A stretch of 64,000 nucleotides of DNA from Robbsia sp. KACC 23696 (GTDB lineage Bacteria > Pseudomonadota > Gammaproteobacteria > Burkholderiales > Burkholderiaceae), in assembly GCF_039852015.1 (NCBI RefSeq), contig NZ_CP156626.1:1460249-1524248 (forward strand). The letters run 5' to 3'. A program made the translations under genes and the position numbers. The notes beneath the pieces were generated by a model. That model was not told the origin of the DNA, made no database searches, and saw only the letters and a program-made list of their open reading frames with translations. Shown in pieces: positions 39,645 through 50,195 of the stretch; the stretch's first letter is position 1, and every line of letters starts with the position of its first letter.

Positions 39645-42600
39645 ATGGGTTTGATTTGTTCGTATCAGTCGCGGCAGTGTGGTGATCGGATACCGCCCAA
39701 GGGTTCGGTGTCCGAGCGCCCGCCTGTATCGGCTCTGCCCGTTGCGCCGTCGGCGATGACGGCGCCGATCGGCACCGAGGCATCGGGTCTGCGCGATGGC
39801 GGGGAGGGTGATGAGGGCGACGACGGCGATGCTAGCGCGGCGTGGCGGCAGGGTCGCGATCTGATGACGCTGGTCGAGTTGCATGGGCTGCAGCGGCGCG
39901 GTGCTTACCGTCGTCGGAAACGACACTACGGGATGTTCGGTCCGGGCTTTCTTCTGGCCGCTCAAGGAACCTTGTCGCGCGGCTTCGTCGAAGAAATGAT
40001 GTCGACGCTAAATACGACTTTCGATTGTGAAGCATCGGTCCCGCTGGAAGCGCTGCAGTTTCAAAGCGGCGCTGCCGGCTGCATGCCCGGTGCGGCGACG
40101 GGAATGCGTGACGCGTTTGCTTACCTGCGCAACATGACGGTGAGCGACGACGAGATAGGCGCGCAAGGGGCGGACCCATTGGGGGCGGCAAACGCGTCCG
40201 ATGACGACGATGTCGCGCACGAGACCGGGGCCGGCACGCAGGCCGTTACTGTCTCGATGGACGATCTGCGAGAAGCGGGTGACGCGGCGTTGACACACGA
40301 AACCGGCACGCTGCCCTCGGCCGATATGGCGCAGTCTTTTTTCACGACGGGCGCCGCAGACGCGGTAACCGGGGCTGGTGGATATTCAGCATCGACGATG
40401 TCGCCGGATCGGGAGGAGGGGGAGGCGCATAACGAGACGGATGCGCTAGCAGAGAACGCGGTCTTCCCTGATCTCGTCGATGGACTGTCATGGGAGGCGC
40501 TGACCGCATCGGCCGCGCCATGGGCGGACCCCGCCGATGGAGACACCGATGCGTCGGGGCCGACGCTGGACGACGACGCATGGGATCACCGTCGGTTCGC
40601 TAGCGCAAATGACGCGGGTATCGACTTTCACTATGACGGCGGGAGCAATGCGCCGTACTGCGACGTGGCCGCCGTCGCCGATCCGCTCCTGGATACGCGG
40701 CGCATCGTTTCCCTGGTATGCCAAAGCGACTCGCCTGCCGCATTCGAAGCGGCGACGGCGGCGATGCCGTCGATGCGGTGTGATTTGCGTGCGCGCTATC
40801 GTCTGACACGCGCACTTCTTTTCGATATCGTGGCCTACGCGGCGGCGCATTATCGGGTTCAGGACCCGCCCCATCCATCGCGCCTCGCGGTGGATCTGGA
40901 GCGTGCCGTGGAGGCCGTATCGGAAAGTCTCAATCACGCTAGTACGCCAGCGCCTTTTGTCGTGGGAACAACGACAATGCCGCCGGACGATGCGGCGGCG
41001 GCGGGGGTATCGGCCGTGCCCGATGAGACGCAAACGCACACGACGCGGCGCGCGAGTGGGAAGCAGGGCAAGGCCGCCGTGTGCGAGCGGGTCGCCCAGC
41101 GTGTGAGCCTGGATCGTGCGCTGCAGCGCGCCACGCTCGACGCGATCCGAACAGAAATACAGCGCGGGGTCGCGTTCCTCAACGAGGCACTCGCCGATCT
41201 CCGCGCCGAGGCGTGGCGGACACAGCCGGGGGAGTCCGGCGCAACGCGCTTGTCTTTTGCCCACCTGGCCGAGGCGTCGCGTGCGGCGTTCCGTCAGGCA
41301 AACGTGGGGGCGCGAGGCGACACCGACGTGAGATTGCCGGAGGCGTCAGGCTGGACCGAGGCGGCCTTCACCTGGCTCAGCGCCGACGCCGCCGACGACG
41401 GGGACAGCCAACGGTGCGCCGCAATGTCTCGGCGGCGAGAATTGCCACATCGTCTTGCGGCCACCTTGTTGATTATGCGCTTCGACATGGTGCATGGCCT
41501 GGGCGTCAATGACGACGATTTTATGACCCGACTATTGACCGATATGACGGTCGGTGAGGCGGAACCGGGGTGGGGGCGTTTCGACCGCTTGCCAACGCTC
41601 GGCGCGCTCTATCGCTACGTGGTGCGCTTGACCGAACGGTACGAAAACGAGCAGCAGGCCATGCGCTCCTTGATTTTCATGCCGATGAAATACTATCGGA
41701 ACGCCTGCTTCCAGCAACGGTCGGGGCAGCTGCCGACCGCCAATGTCACCTTGCCTGCGACGTGGGCCGCTCGTATTCGCAGCGACGCCTACCGACAATG
41801 CTTCATGAGTACCGATGCCGCGTCACGAGAGCGTTATCACCGACAGTTCGCTCGTTATCGTGAACGCTATGCCGATCGCCATGCACGCTATATCGCCGAG
41901 ACGCTGCTGAGCAATCAGGGGATCGATCCGCTGATCTGGCGCAGTCGGGGTCAGGTCTACGACGTGGCATATCTGACGCGACGGAAAAAATTCGCGTTGA
42001 TGTTCGATCACCTCCACAACCAGGAGCAGCGATGGCAAGCGCACGTCATTTTCCTGGAGCTGTCCGAACCGATGGTCGTCTGTGCCATGACCGATCGATC
42101 GGACATGCTGACGTTGTCGAATTTGGCGAAGGACGGGGAATGCCAGCAGCAGCTGGATGCGCTGACGCATCCGCAGCAGCTTGCGCTACCGATGTGGTTG
42201 GGATTGGCATCGCAGCATGGGCGATTCGAATCGAGTTGGCTCACCCGCGCGGCCGAAACCGGATGGTTCGACCAGCATCGCATCGTCGTCACGCTGCGCA
42301 CCACGACAGTGCCGCGCCGTGATGGGACCGAGAGAGTCGTCGCCGTTCGTTCGACGATCTACGATGAGACGGTAGGCGATGCGGCAAACGCGTTGCGTCA
42401 ATACGTCGATGCATTCGAAGAGGGCCACTATGCGCCCGGTACCGCCGAATGGCTTGTGAATTGGCTGCCTTTCTATGGGGCGATCGAGAAGGAGCGCGGG
42501 AAGGATGGCTATCGGGTGGATTGGGGCCAGATGGCGATTGATACGGCCGAGATCGTGATGGTCCTGACGATGTTCGGACTTCCCGTGAAGTTGCTCGGGC

Positions 42601-43370
42601 GGGCAGCGCTGCGGGCGGGTCGTGCCGCGATTCGCGCCGCGCGGAAGTCGCGACTGTTGCCGCTGACTCGGGCGTTTCGGGTATTACGCGGCGTGCTGCC
42701 TTATCTACATGGCGCGCCGCGCGCGGTGCGGCCCTTGAGTGTGCGATTGAGACGGGGGCTGCGGCGGCACGGCGCGGATGCCTGGCGCTCGATGCGTCGC
42801 TTCCATTGGAATCGGACCGCATCGTGGCGGCTCGCGGACCGGGCGCGCGCGGCGGCGCCGGCTGTCGAAGTCGAGGCGGCGAGTCTTTCCGATCGCGCCT
42901 TTCTCGCGCGCGTTGCCGCGGCGTTCGACCAGGACCTCGGCATGCGCGCGATGATGCGTGCACCCGAAGGCATGTGTTATGACGCCGCCTTGTTGGGACG
43001 CGAGTTGTTGGGGCCGATGGTCGACGCCGTCGCGTATCGGGGCATACTGATCTGGCGAAGAGGCGTGGTTCAGCCGGCGAATCATGTCGTGCTGACCGTT
43101 CGGCGCGGCATCGAAACCTATGTGCTGGATCCCACGGCGGCCCAGTTCAGACGGTTTGGGGCTGGCCTTGAGAGTCCGCTATACCTGCCCGAAATGCAAT
43201 GGCGCGCGGTATATCGGCAGGGCTTCTACGATGAGGTCGTCAAGTTCGAGGACTTCCGGACACTGGCGCAGACGGAACGTGTGTTCGGCGTGGTGCCGCA
43301 TGCGGTCGAGGATGCGATGCCCTCGACGACGACGTTGGTGGCGCCGGCCTGGTATCGCGCCGCGCGCTGA
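39645..43370 (+). CDS. Large toxin/effector-like protein with C-terminal PMT-type Cys-His-Asp domain
   Basis: A 1241-residue protein unlike any housekeeping family. The ATG follows GGAAGGG at 6-7 bases. Residues 1-330 are acidic, Ala/Asp/Thr-rich and probably disordered. Residues 330-1000 are mixed helical with a hydrophobic patch near 965-985 (IDTAEIVMVLTMFGLPVKLL) and then very Arg-rich sequence. The C-terminal 140 residues carry Cys1111 in PEGMCYDAALLG, His1147 in PANHVVLTV and Asp1162 in YVLDPTAAQ. The order C-H-D with 36- and 15-residue spacings is close to the Pasteurella multocida toxin deamidase triad (C1165, H1205, D1220: 40 and 15). A papain-fold protease or glutamine deamidase acting in a host or rival cell is my inference. 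No signal peptide is seen, so type III or VI delivery would be needed; no secretion genes are in the window. Confidence 0.7.
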   Translation: MGLICSYQSRQCGDRIPPKGSVSERPPVSALPVAPSAMTAPIGTEASGLRDGGEGDEGDDGDASAAWRQGRDLMTLVELHGLQRRGAYRRRKRHYGMFGPGFLLAAQGTLSRGFVEEMMSTLNTTFDCEASVPLEALQFQSGAAGCMPGAATGMRDAFAYLRNMTVSDDEIGAQGADPLGAANASDDDDVAHETGAGTQAVTVSMDDLREAGDAALTHETGTLPSADMAQSFFTTGAADAVTGAGGYSASTMSPDREEGEAHNETDALAENAVFPDLVDGLSWEALTASAAPWADPADGDTDASGPTLDDDAWDHRRFASANDAGIDFHYDGGSNAPYCDVAAVADPLLDTRRIVSLVCQSDSPAAFEAATAAMPSMRCDLRARYRLTRALLFDIVAYAAAHYRVQDPPHPSRLAVDLERAVEAVSESLNHASTPAPFVVGTTTMPPDDAAAAGVSAVPDETQTHTTRRASGKQGKAAVCERVAQRVSLDRALQRATLDAIRTEIQRGVAFLNEALADLRAEAWRTQPGESGATRLSFAHLAEASRAAFRQANVGARGDTDVRLPEASGWTEAAFTWLSADAADDGDSQRCAAMSRRRELPHRLAATLLIMRFDMVHGLGVNDDDFMTRLLTDMTVGEAEPGWGRFDRLPTLGALYRYVVRLTERYENEQQAMRSLIFMPMKYYRNACFQQRSGQLPTANVTLPATWAARIRSDAYRQCFMSTDAASRERYHRQFARYRERYADRHARYIAETLLSNQGIDPLIWRSRGQVYDVAYLTRRKKFALMFDHLHNQEQRWQAHVIFLELSEPMVVCAMTDRSDMLTLSNLAKDGECQQQLDALTHPQQLALPMWLGLASQHGRFESSWLTRAAETGWFDQHRIVVTLRTTTVPRRDGTERVVAVRSTIYDETVGDAANALRQYVDAFEEGHYAPGTAEWLVNWLPFYGAIEKERGKDGYRVDWGQMAIDTAEIVMVLTMFGLPVKLLGRAALRAGRAAIRAARKSRLLPLTRAFRVLRGVLPYLHGAPRAVRPLSVRLRRGLRRHGADAWRSMRRFHWNRTASWRLADRARAAAPAVEVEAASLSDRAFLARVAAAFDQDLGMRAMMRAPEGMCYDAALLGRELLGPMVDAVAYRGILIWRRGVVQPANHVVLTVRRGIETYVLDPTAAQFRRFGAGLESPLYLPEMQWRAVYRQGFYDEVVKFEDFRTLAQTERVFGVVPHAVEDAMPSTTTLVAPAWYRAAR

Positions 43371-43392
43371 CAGCCCGGCGCAGCGATGGCGA

Positions 43393-43413
43393 TCACGGCA
43401 GCACGATGTCGTA
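43393..43413 (+). repeat. Left attachment-site copy (attL-like)
   Basis: TCACGGCAGCACGATGTCGTA matches 45932-45952 at 20 of 21 positions, 16 of them consecutive. It lies 22 bases after the stop of the toxin-like gene and is not part of any gene here. Confidence 0.75.
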
Positions 43414-43658
43414 GTGTTTTAAATGAATTTTATTGACGTTCATCTCCAGTCGCCGATTTCGCAAAAAGCGCATAATGGCTGGTATATTTCTCAGGAACTT
43501 GGTTGATTCTCAGTGATCCTCGTATAGGCAAAATTATGCTGTTTAGGAAGCTACACGGGTAGCTAGAAATCTGTCCGAGCCAGGAATTTTGAAAACAGAT
43601 GGGGCGGGAGAAGCTAGGCTTTTGATCGATTTGCAGCTACAGAAGTGGGTTAAGGGCT

Positions 43659-43814
43659 GGGGTTTCCGTCGCCAAGTTGAACGGTGATGGGCTGACGTTT
43701 TCATATCTGCCACCGGCACAGCAGCATGGGTGTTTCGTTATAGATTCAACGGGCACCGACAGGAGGTGACGCTCGGCCGGTATCTCGATCCGCTTGCTTT
43801 AGAAAAAGTCAAAG
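43659..43814 (+). pseudogene. Tyrosine integrase remnant, N-terminal arm-binding domain
   Basis: The translation VSVAKLNGDGLTF in one frame continues, after a shift at about base 43700, as ISATGTAAWVFRYRFNGHRQ and then EVTLGRYLDP in another. This is the N-terminal (DUF4102) domain of P4-type tyrosine integrases, whose typical pattern is K..DG.GL...V..TG...W.FRYR..G....LG.YPD. The sequence stops resembling integrase after about 50 residues, so the catalytic domain is gone. It lies 250 bases inside the left repeat, where an integrase gene is expected. Confidence 0.7.
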
Positions 43815-43837
43815 GAGGCGTAACGCAACGAGCACTT

Positions 43838-44171
43838 GTGCGGACCATTCGCCTGTATAGCGCCCGGGGCGCTCGCTTTGTTCACGTTCACCGCAGCAGT
43901 GCGCTCGATGCACGAAGCAGTATGGGCGCTTTGCACAATGAACCCCAGTGTCCAGAAATTCATCATGATAAACGCGTGGGACAATGACCCGACCTTCGCT
44001 GTGTTCAACGGAAAGCGGAACTGCGAGGAAGACGCGGTTGACGACTTCGACATCCGTATCGCACCGATTCTTCGAGGTGCAAAGAGCCGCAGCTTATCCC
44101 GAACCATATTAGGCGTCGCGTTCGTTACCTCACTGACATTCCACTATGGCGCTGCAAAATTGGCTACTTAG
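43838..44171 (+). pseudogene. Lambda tail-assembly protein I-like remnant, frameshifted
   Basis: One frame gives RTIRLYSARGARFVHVHR. From about base 43893 a second frame continues as AAVRSMHEAVWALC, then NPSVQKF, and later FDIRIAPILRGAKSRS and RTILGVAF. Together these follow the plan of phage lambda tail-assembly protein I (RTIRLYG.LG.RFGR.H, EA.RALC, IRI.PV..GAK.GG...I.GA). The frame change means no intact product. A GTG at 43838 with AGGAGG about 20 bases upstream could be the old start. Assignment is from remembered family pattern, so it needs confirmation. Confidence 0.5.
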
Positions 44172-44439
44172 GGCGTACGGATCATGGTCTCGGGCGATAC
44201 GATGGCGGCCGCCAGCGTCTTTCAAATCATCAGCCGGCAGACACGGACCAATATCGGAAGCATCGGACATCACCAGAGAATCGTATTACTTCGGCGGAGC
44301 CATTAAAAGCGCATTGCGAGGCGATCCTACGCCGCATGCGCATCGGCTCCAAAGATATCAGGTCCTGTATCTGCGTGGTGGGTCAATCGTAAAGTAACGC
44401 TGATGGCGCAGTGATGCTGGTGTCCAACTAAACACGACT

Positions 44440-45837
44440 CTAGAAAAGCTTTCGGTTAATATCCGATGCCATATTCATACCACCTCGATGATCACTTCCA
44501 GTCTTAGGGAGAGTAAAGGTGTATCGGTGATCATCTTGGAAGCAGATCTTTATATGTTTTCCTTCATCCGATATTGAAAAACCCATATTAATTAATTCTG
44601 CCTTTGTTTTTGCATCCATATTTCTATAATTACGGAATACCGACTTTATTTTTTCTTTGTATGTCTCGGAAACATTCAGTTTTGCATTTGATTTAATTAT
44701 TGCATTAAGTATGTGTTTTCGTCGACTATCTTCTACCACCGAATTCGATGATAACTCGAGGGCGTCAATAACGACGTCGCGAATTTCCCCTTCAAAAAAA
44801 TCTTGTTCCGTATTCGTGTTTAGATTTAGTCCCGACTGCATGGGGGCGCGGGCTTCTAGAATTCGAACTTCATTTTGAAGTCGCGCAATTTCACGTTCAG
44901 CATCATTCAGTTGATCGTTTTTTGCCTCCATCTCTAGGTCAAAGTTTTCAATGTATTCAGCGACAACGCTTGAGCCTGATGCCCTTAATTGTTCTAACTT
45001 TTCTCGTGAAATTAATTCTTGAACGGATGGCCATGTCGAGCGAAATTTAGGTCGTCGATTGGCTAATGCCCCGCGTACCTCTTCGTAAATAGCTTTTTCT
45101 AGGAGCTTGATTGTCTGGTGCTGACGGTGTGAGAAAATGCTTCGGCGCCCATCTGAACCAGGCCAATATATTCCAATATTTCCGCCAAAAACATTTTCTT
45201 CATTCACCTCATGCATTAATCTCAACGAAAAAGCTCGATTTGGCTCTAGGACTACATGTGCCATTCCCGACAGTTTTTGCGCGAGTTGTGCAACATCGAC
45301 TGCCTGTTCGCCAACAAATGGCGCACTTATATAAACGATCGGAAGGTGAGCATGAGCTCTCCCAGTAATACACTGGGCCGCAAATTGAACTTCAGAATTC
45401 GTAAGCGCTGTAGCTTTATCGGAAACCGTTAGGCTACCGTCCTTGCCTGGCTTGAGCCTGTTGAGAATCAATCGGACAAGGAAAGGTTTCTTGGCCGCTG
45501 GCAATCGAGTGGCCGCGCCGTGCGATTCACACGAAACTCTAATACTTATCCATGGGCTATATCCATCATCAAAATATACGACAGTCGACACCCACTCGAG
45601 ACCGCTCGCCATTACTGTGTGCCTAATTGCCGCCGCGTTGCCAGTCGAAGGGCGTAGAAAATCGATCCGCTGTTCTGACGTCTGTATAGTTCCCTCCGAG
45701 AGGTTCCCCAAGGAGGCCAGTTCGGATGACTGGAAAGACGTGTGCGGCGAGCCGGCTACCCAAGCGACTATTGCGGAGAAGAAATGATCGATTGTAACGG
45801 AGCGATCAAGCGGAACTTCGGTGGCAAATGAGATCAT
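44440..45837 (-). CDS. Unknown A+T-rich cargo protein of the integrative element
   Basis: I do not recognise this intact 465-residue protein. Its codon use is much more A/T-rich than its neighbours, indicating transfer. The central part (about residues 160-225) reads PIVYISAPFVG, then MAHVVLEPNRAFSLRL and FGGNIGIYWPG, a pattern I associate loosely with uncharacterised proteins. Residues about 295-330 form a likely coiled coil (EMEAKNDQLNDAEREIARLQ). The last 50 residues (INMGFSISDEGKHIKICF, TFTLPKTGSDHRGG) look like a small alpha-beta-beta-beta-alpha, HicA/dsRBD-like unit. No signal peptide or membrane segment is seen. The start is ATG 45837; a TTG 9 bases upstream is possible and neither has a ribosome site. 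As the only intact gene of a mobile remnant, an anti-phage or toxin role is plausible but unproven. Confidence 0.7.
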   Translation of the reverse strand: MISFATEVPLDRSVTIDHFFSAIVAWVAGSPHTSFQSSELASLGNLSEGTIQTSEQRIDFLRPSTGNAAAIRHTVMASGLEWVSTVVYFDDGYSPWISIRVSCESHGAATRLPAAKKPFLVRLILNRLKPGKDGSLTVSDKATALTNSEVQFAAQCITGRAHAHLPIVYISAPFVGEQAVDVAQLAQKLSGMAHVVLEPNRAFSLRLMHEVNEENVFGGNIGIYWPGSDGRRSIFSHRQHQTIKLLEKAIYEEVRGALANRRPKFRSTWPSVQELISREKLEQLRASGSSVVAEYIENFDLEMEAKNDQLNDAEREIARLQNEVRILEARAPMQSGLNLNTNTEQDFFEGEIRDVVIDALELSSNSVVEDSRRKHILNAIIKSNAKLNVSETYKEKIKSVFRNYRNMDAKTKAELINMGFSISDEGKHIKICFQDDHRYTFTLPKTGSDHRGGMNMASDINRKLF

Positions 45838-45931
45838 GGCTGACAATAGATCAACGGGTAGCGAGATGAGTTGCTACAGTCGTTAAATGAGCAATTATCT
45901 TATCAGTTATTGAAATAAAGTATAAAAATAT

Positions 45932-47394
<1,463 letters not shown>

Positions 47395-47398
<4 letters not shown>

Positions 47399-48162
47399 TG
47401 GCTCGAATCGCGATGGGACAATGCCACATCGTAAGCCATCGGCGCGGCATCGCGCAAAAGAGATGCCGTTTCGAAAAGCGGCAGCCCCATTACGCCCGAG
47501 TAACTGCCGTCGAGATGCGCGATAAACGCGGCGGCCCGGCCCTGAATCCCATAGCTCCCGGCCTTGCCGAAGGGCTCACCCGAGGCGATATAGCGCGCGA
47601 TGTCACCCTCGTCGAGCGTACGAAACGTCACGACCGATGTCGACAGCACGCAGCGGATATCCAAAGGCGCATTCGCCGACGCGGAAGACGAAACGGCGGG
47701 CGTGGCGGATGCAGACGCGGACGCAAAAGCTAGCGACGTCGCGGTCGACGCCGCGCCGCGCGCCGTGACCGGCACGACGGCGACAGCCGTCAGGACCGCG
47801 TGCTGGCGGCCGGAGAGCCGCGACAGCATCCGTGCGGCATCGTCGGCGTTGGCCGGCTTGCCCAGGATGGCGCCGTCGAGTGAAATCGTCGTGTCCGCGC
47901 ACAGGATGGCCGCGCCGGGCAAGCCGCGATGCGCCAGCCGGGCGGCCGCGGCGACGGCCTTGGCTCGGACCACGCGCAGCACGTAGTCGCGTGCGTGCTC
48001 ATTCGGTTGTGCTATCTCTAGCGCCTCGGCGTCTTCATCGGCATCGGCAAGCAATAGCCGATACGACAAGCCGAGTTGTTCGAGCAATTGGCCACGCCGG
48101 GGGCTTTGCGATGCGAGGTAAAGGAAAGGCGGGTCGGCGGAGAAAGAGGGCGTCGAAGTCAT
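47395..48162 (-). CDS. maf: Maf-family nucleotide pyrophosphatase (dTTP/UTP type)
   Basis: A 255-residue house-cleaning enzyme that hydrolyses dTTP/UTP or modified nucleotides to monophosphates. [16 protein letters not shown] is the N-terminal substrate loop, AKAVAAA and [10 protein letters not shown] follow, and [13 protein letters not shown] with [14 protein letters not shown] is the pattern of the YhdE (dTTP/UTP) branch rather than the YceF branch. A run rich in Ala and Ser of about 30 residues (near 150-180) is inserted before the conserved TFR segment and makes it longer than the usual 190-210. The start MTSTPSF was chosen over an upstream frame that overlaps rlmH. It overlaps rng by 4 bases. 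Confidence 0.92.
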
Positions 48163-48208
48163 CGTCTGGGCGGCGCCCGGCAACGACGACGACTGCCGTA
48201 GGTTGCCG

Positions 48209-48679
48209 TCAGGCGCGATGATAGGGGTGATTCTGCGTGATGGTCCACGCGCGATAGAGCTGTTCGGCCAACAGCAGGCGGGCGACACCGTGGGGCAAGG
48301 TCATGCTCGAGACGCGCAGCAAGGTATCGGCGCGGCTTTTGAGGGCCGGGTCGAGACCGTCGGCACCGCCGATAAGAAAAGCGACGTCCTGACCGCCGCG
48401 TTGCCACTCCGGCAGGGCGGCCGCCAGTTTCATCGTGGTCCAGTCCGCGCCATGCTCGTCTAGCGCGACAATGCGCGCCTGCTTTGGCAAGGCCGCTTCG
48501 ATCCGCTGCCGCTCGATCGCCATGACCTGCTCGGCGGGACGATTGGCGGTACGTGGTTCCGGCTTGATTTCCCGTAGCTCGATACGCAGCTCGGGAGGCA
48601 TCCGCTTCGCGTATTCCTGGAAGCCGGTGGCGATCCAATCGGGCATCTTGTGCCCGACCGCCAGGATCCACAATTTCAT
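48209..48679 (-). CDS. rlmH: 23S rRNA pseudouridine(1915)-N3 methyltransferase
   Basis: A 156-residue SPOUT methyltransferase that methylates pseudouridine 1915 in helix 69 of the assembled ribosome. [16 protein letters not shown] is the family start, [15 protein letters not shown] and [13 protein letters not shown] form the knot, and the C-terminal [20 protein letters not shown] is diagnostic. Length is exactly that of the family (about 155). It lies 21 bases downstream of rsfS, the usual neighbour, in the minus-strand cluster. Confidence 0.97.
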   Translation of the reverse strand: MKLWILAVGHKMPDWIATGFQEYAKRMPPELRIELREIKPEPRTANRPAEQVMAIERQRIEAALPKQARIVALDEHGADWTTMKLAAALPEWQRGGQDVAFLIGGADGLDPALKSRADTLLRVSSMTLPHGVARLLLAEQLYRAWTITQNHPYHRA

Positions 48680-48700
48680 GACGCCGTGCCTTTACGCGGT

Positions 48701-49423
48701 TTAGGCACCGGACGCCGGCGTGGCGCGCTTGCGGGCAACGGCTTTCTTCGCCGCCGGTGCCTTCTTTGCAGCCGGGGCGCGCTTGGCGGCCGGCGCGGCG
48801 GCCGACGACGTGGTACCGGTGCTCTTGCGCGCAACGGTCTTGCGCGCCGTCGTCGTGGACTTCTTCGCCGCGGTCTTCTTGGCAGCCGTCTTTCGAGCCG
48901 CCGTCTTGCTGACCGGCAAGCCTTCGTCTTCGGTGGTCTGCGACGCCAGGCCGGCCGGCGTTTCCGGTGCCAGGGCCGGCTTCGCCGTGCGCGAACGCGA
49001 CAGCGCCGGCGTGGCGGCGACGACTTCGTCGTCCGCTTCTTCGGACGCGCCCTTGCGACGGCCCGCGGCCTTCTTCGCGGCCGGCGTCGTCACGCGAACG
49101 GCCTTGCCGCCCCATAGCTCTTCCAGGTTGTAGTACTGGCGCAGCGCAGGTTGCAGAATGTGGACGATGGCGTCGCCGCAGTCGACCAGCACCCATTCAC
49201 CGGTTTCACCGCCTTCGACGCTGAGGACCTTGCCGCCGTTCTCGCGTACCTTGTCGGCGACGCTGGAGGCCAGGGACCGCGTTTGGCGGTTCGACGTCCC
49301 GGAGGCGATGATCACGCGATCGAACAACGAAGTCAGGTGCGTGGTGTCGAACACCTTGATGTCCTGACCCTTGACGTCTTCCAGACCGTCGACGATCGCG
49401 AGTTGCAGTGCTTTGATATCCAT
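48701..49423 (-). CDS. rsfS: Ribosome silencing factor RsfS with histone H1-like tail
   Basis: A 240-residue protein. Residues 1-115 are a standard RsfS (Iojap) domain (KVFDTTHLTSLFDRVIIASG, GEWVLVDCGDAIVHI, YYNLEELWGG), which binds uL14 and blocks subunit joining when nutrients are short. Residues 116-240 are a Lys/Ala/Thr-rich tail with repeated AAKK, ARKT and KKAPAA units, like histone H1 or bacterial KAAK-repeat proteins. RsfS is usually 105-150 residues, so the tail doubles it. The tail is basic enough to bind rRNA or DNA. The start was set at MDIKALQL, the family N-terminus. It sits between nadD and rlmH as in most proteobacteria. Confidence 0.93.
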   Translation of the reverse strand: MDIKALQLAIVDGLEDVKGQDIKVFDTTHLTSLFDRVIIASGTSNRQTRSLASSVADKVRENGGKVLSVEGGETGEWVLVDCGDAIVHILQPALRQYYNLEELWGGKAVRVTTPAAKKAAGRRKGASEEADDEVVAATPALSRSRTAKPALAPETPAGLASQTTEDEGLPVSKTAARKTAAKKTAAKKSTTTARKTVARKSTGTTSSAAAPAAKRAPAAKKAPAAKKAVARKRATPASGA

Positions 49424-49469
49424 AGGTTCTCTGTGATACACAAGGGGGGCCCGAGCCGGGCGCTTCCCC

Positions 49470-50195
49470 TCAATCTTCGTATAAGTGGTGGTCGCGGACA
49501 TAGTGCCAGACCGTATCGGGCACATGTTCGCAGGCTTTTGCGCCGTAGGCCAGTCCGCGATGGGCAAGATCGCGAATTTCCGTTGCAGATATCGGTAGAT
49601 CCAACGTCTGATCGATAAAAATGCCACCGCAAGGGCGCCGACGGATGGCTTCCGCGTCACAGCGCCGCTGGGCGAGTGCCGCTGCAACCGCGGGTGAAAC
49701 GTTCGTCAGATCGAAGCCGGGCCGGGCTTCGACGCAGATATGCGCGTAGTCGAACAGGTGCAGCCAGTCATGCCAGCGGTCCAGTCCGACCAGTTGATCC
49801 GCGCCGATCACCAGAGACAGGGAGGCGTCGGCGCCTACCATCGGCCGCCAGGCCTGCAGCGTCTCGACGGTATAAGTGTTGCCTTTCCGCTCCACTTCGT
49901 CGGTGCCCACGCTCACGTGCGTGACCGGCGCGTCGGGCGTCGCGTTCTCGTTGGTGGTCGCGGCAAGGCGTCGCGCCAATTCCGTCGCGGCCAACCGCGT
50001 CATGGCGAGCCGATGCGCAGGGGACGAGACGCCGGACTTCTGCCATGGCTGTCCGGCCGGCATCAGCACCAGTTCGTCCAGGGCCAGCACGTGCGCAAAC
50101 CGCTGACCCAAGGCCATATGGCCTTCATGGATCGGGTCGAACGTGCCGCCCAGGATCGCGATGCGCTTAGGACGCGCGTTCATCGATCGCTTCAT
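49470..50195 (-). CDS. nadD: Nicotinate-nucleotide adenylyltransferase
   Basis: A 241-residue nucleotidyltransferase that converts nicotinate mononucleotide and ATP to deamido-NAD. The motif [11 protein letters not shown] (near residue 16) binds ATP phosphates, and the C-terminal [15 protein letters not shown] is the ISSTxIR-type signature. PAGQPWQK and [14 protein letters not shown] mark the nicotinate pocket. Two ATGs are possible (50195 and 50183); the second gives MNARPK, closer to the domain, and a GAGGA lies upstream of both at poor spacing. The gene overlaps the end of hemF by up to 29 bases and precedes rsfS by 46. Confidence 0.95.
   Translation of the reverse strand: MKRSMNARPKRIAILGGTFDPIHEGHMALGQRFAHVLALDELVLMPAGQPWQKSGVSSPAHRLAMTRLAATELARRLAATTNENATPDAPVTHVSVGTDEVERKGNTYTVETLQAWRPMVGADASLSLVIGADQLVGLDRWHDWLHLFDYAHICVEARPGFDLTNVSPAVAAALAQRRCDAEAIRRRPCGGIFIDQTLDLPISATEIRDLAHRGLAYGAKACEHVPDTVWHYVRDHHLYED

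Noticed and set aside
44146-44397. An 83-codon plus-strand open frame inside the decayed element
   Set aside because: No ribosome site, no family pattern and a start overlapping the phage remnant; more likely debris.
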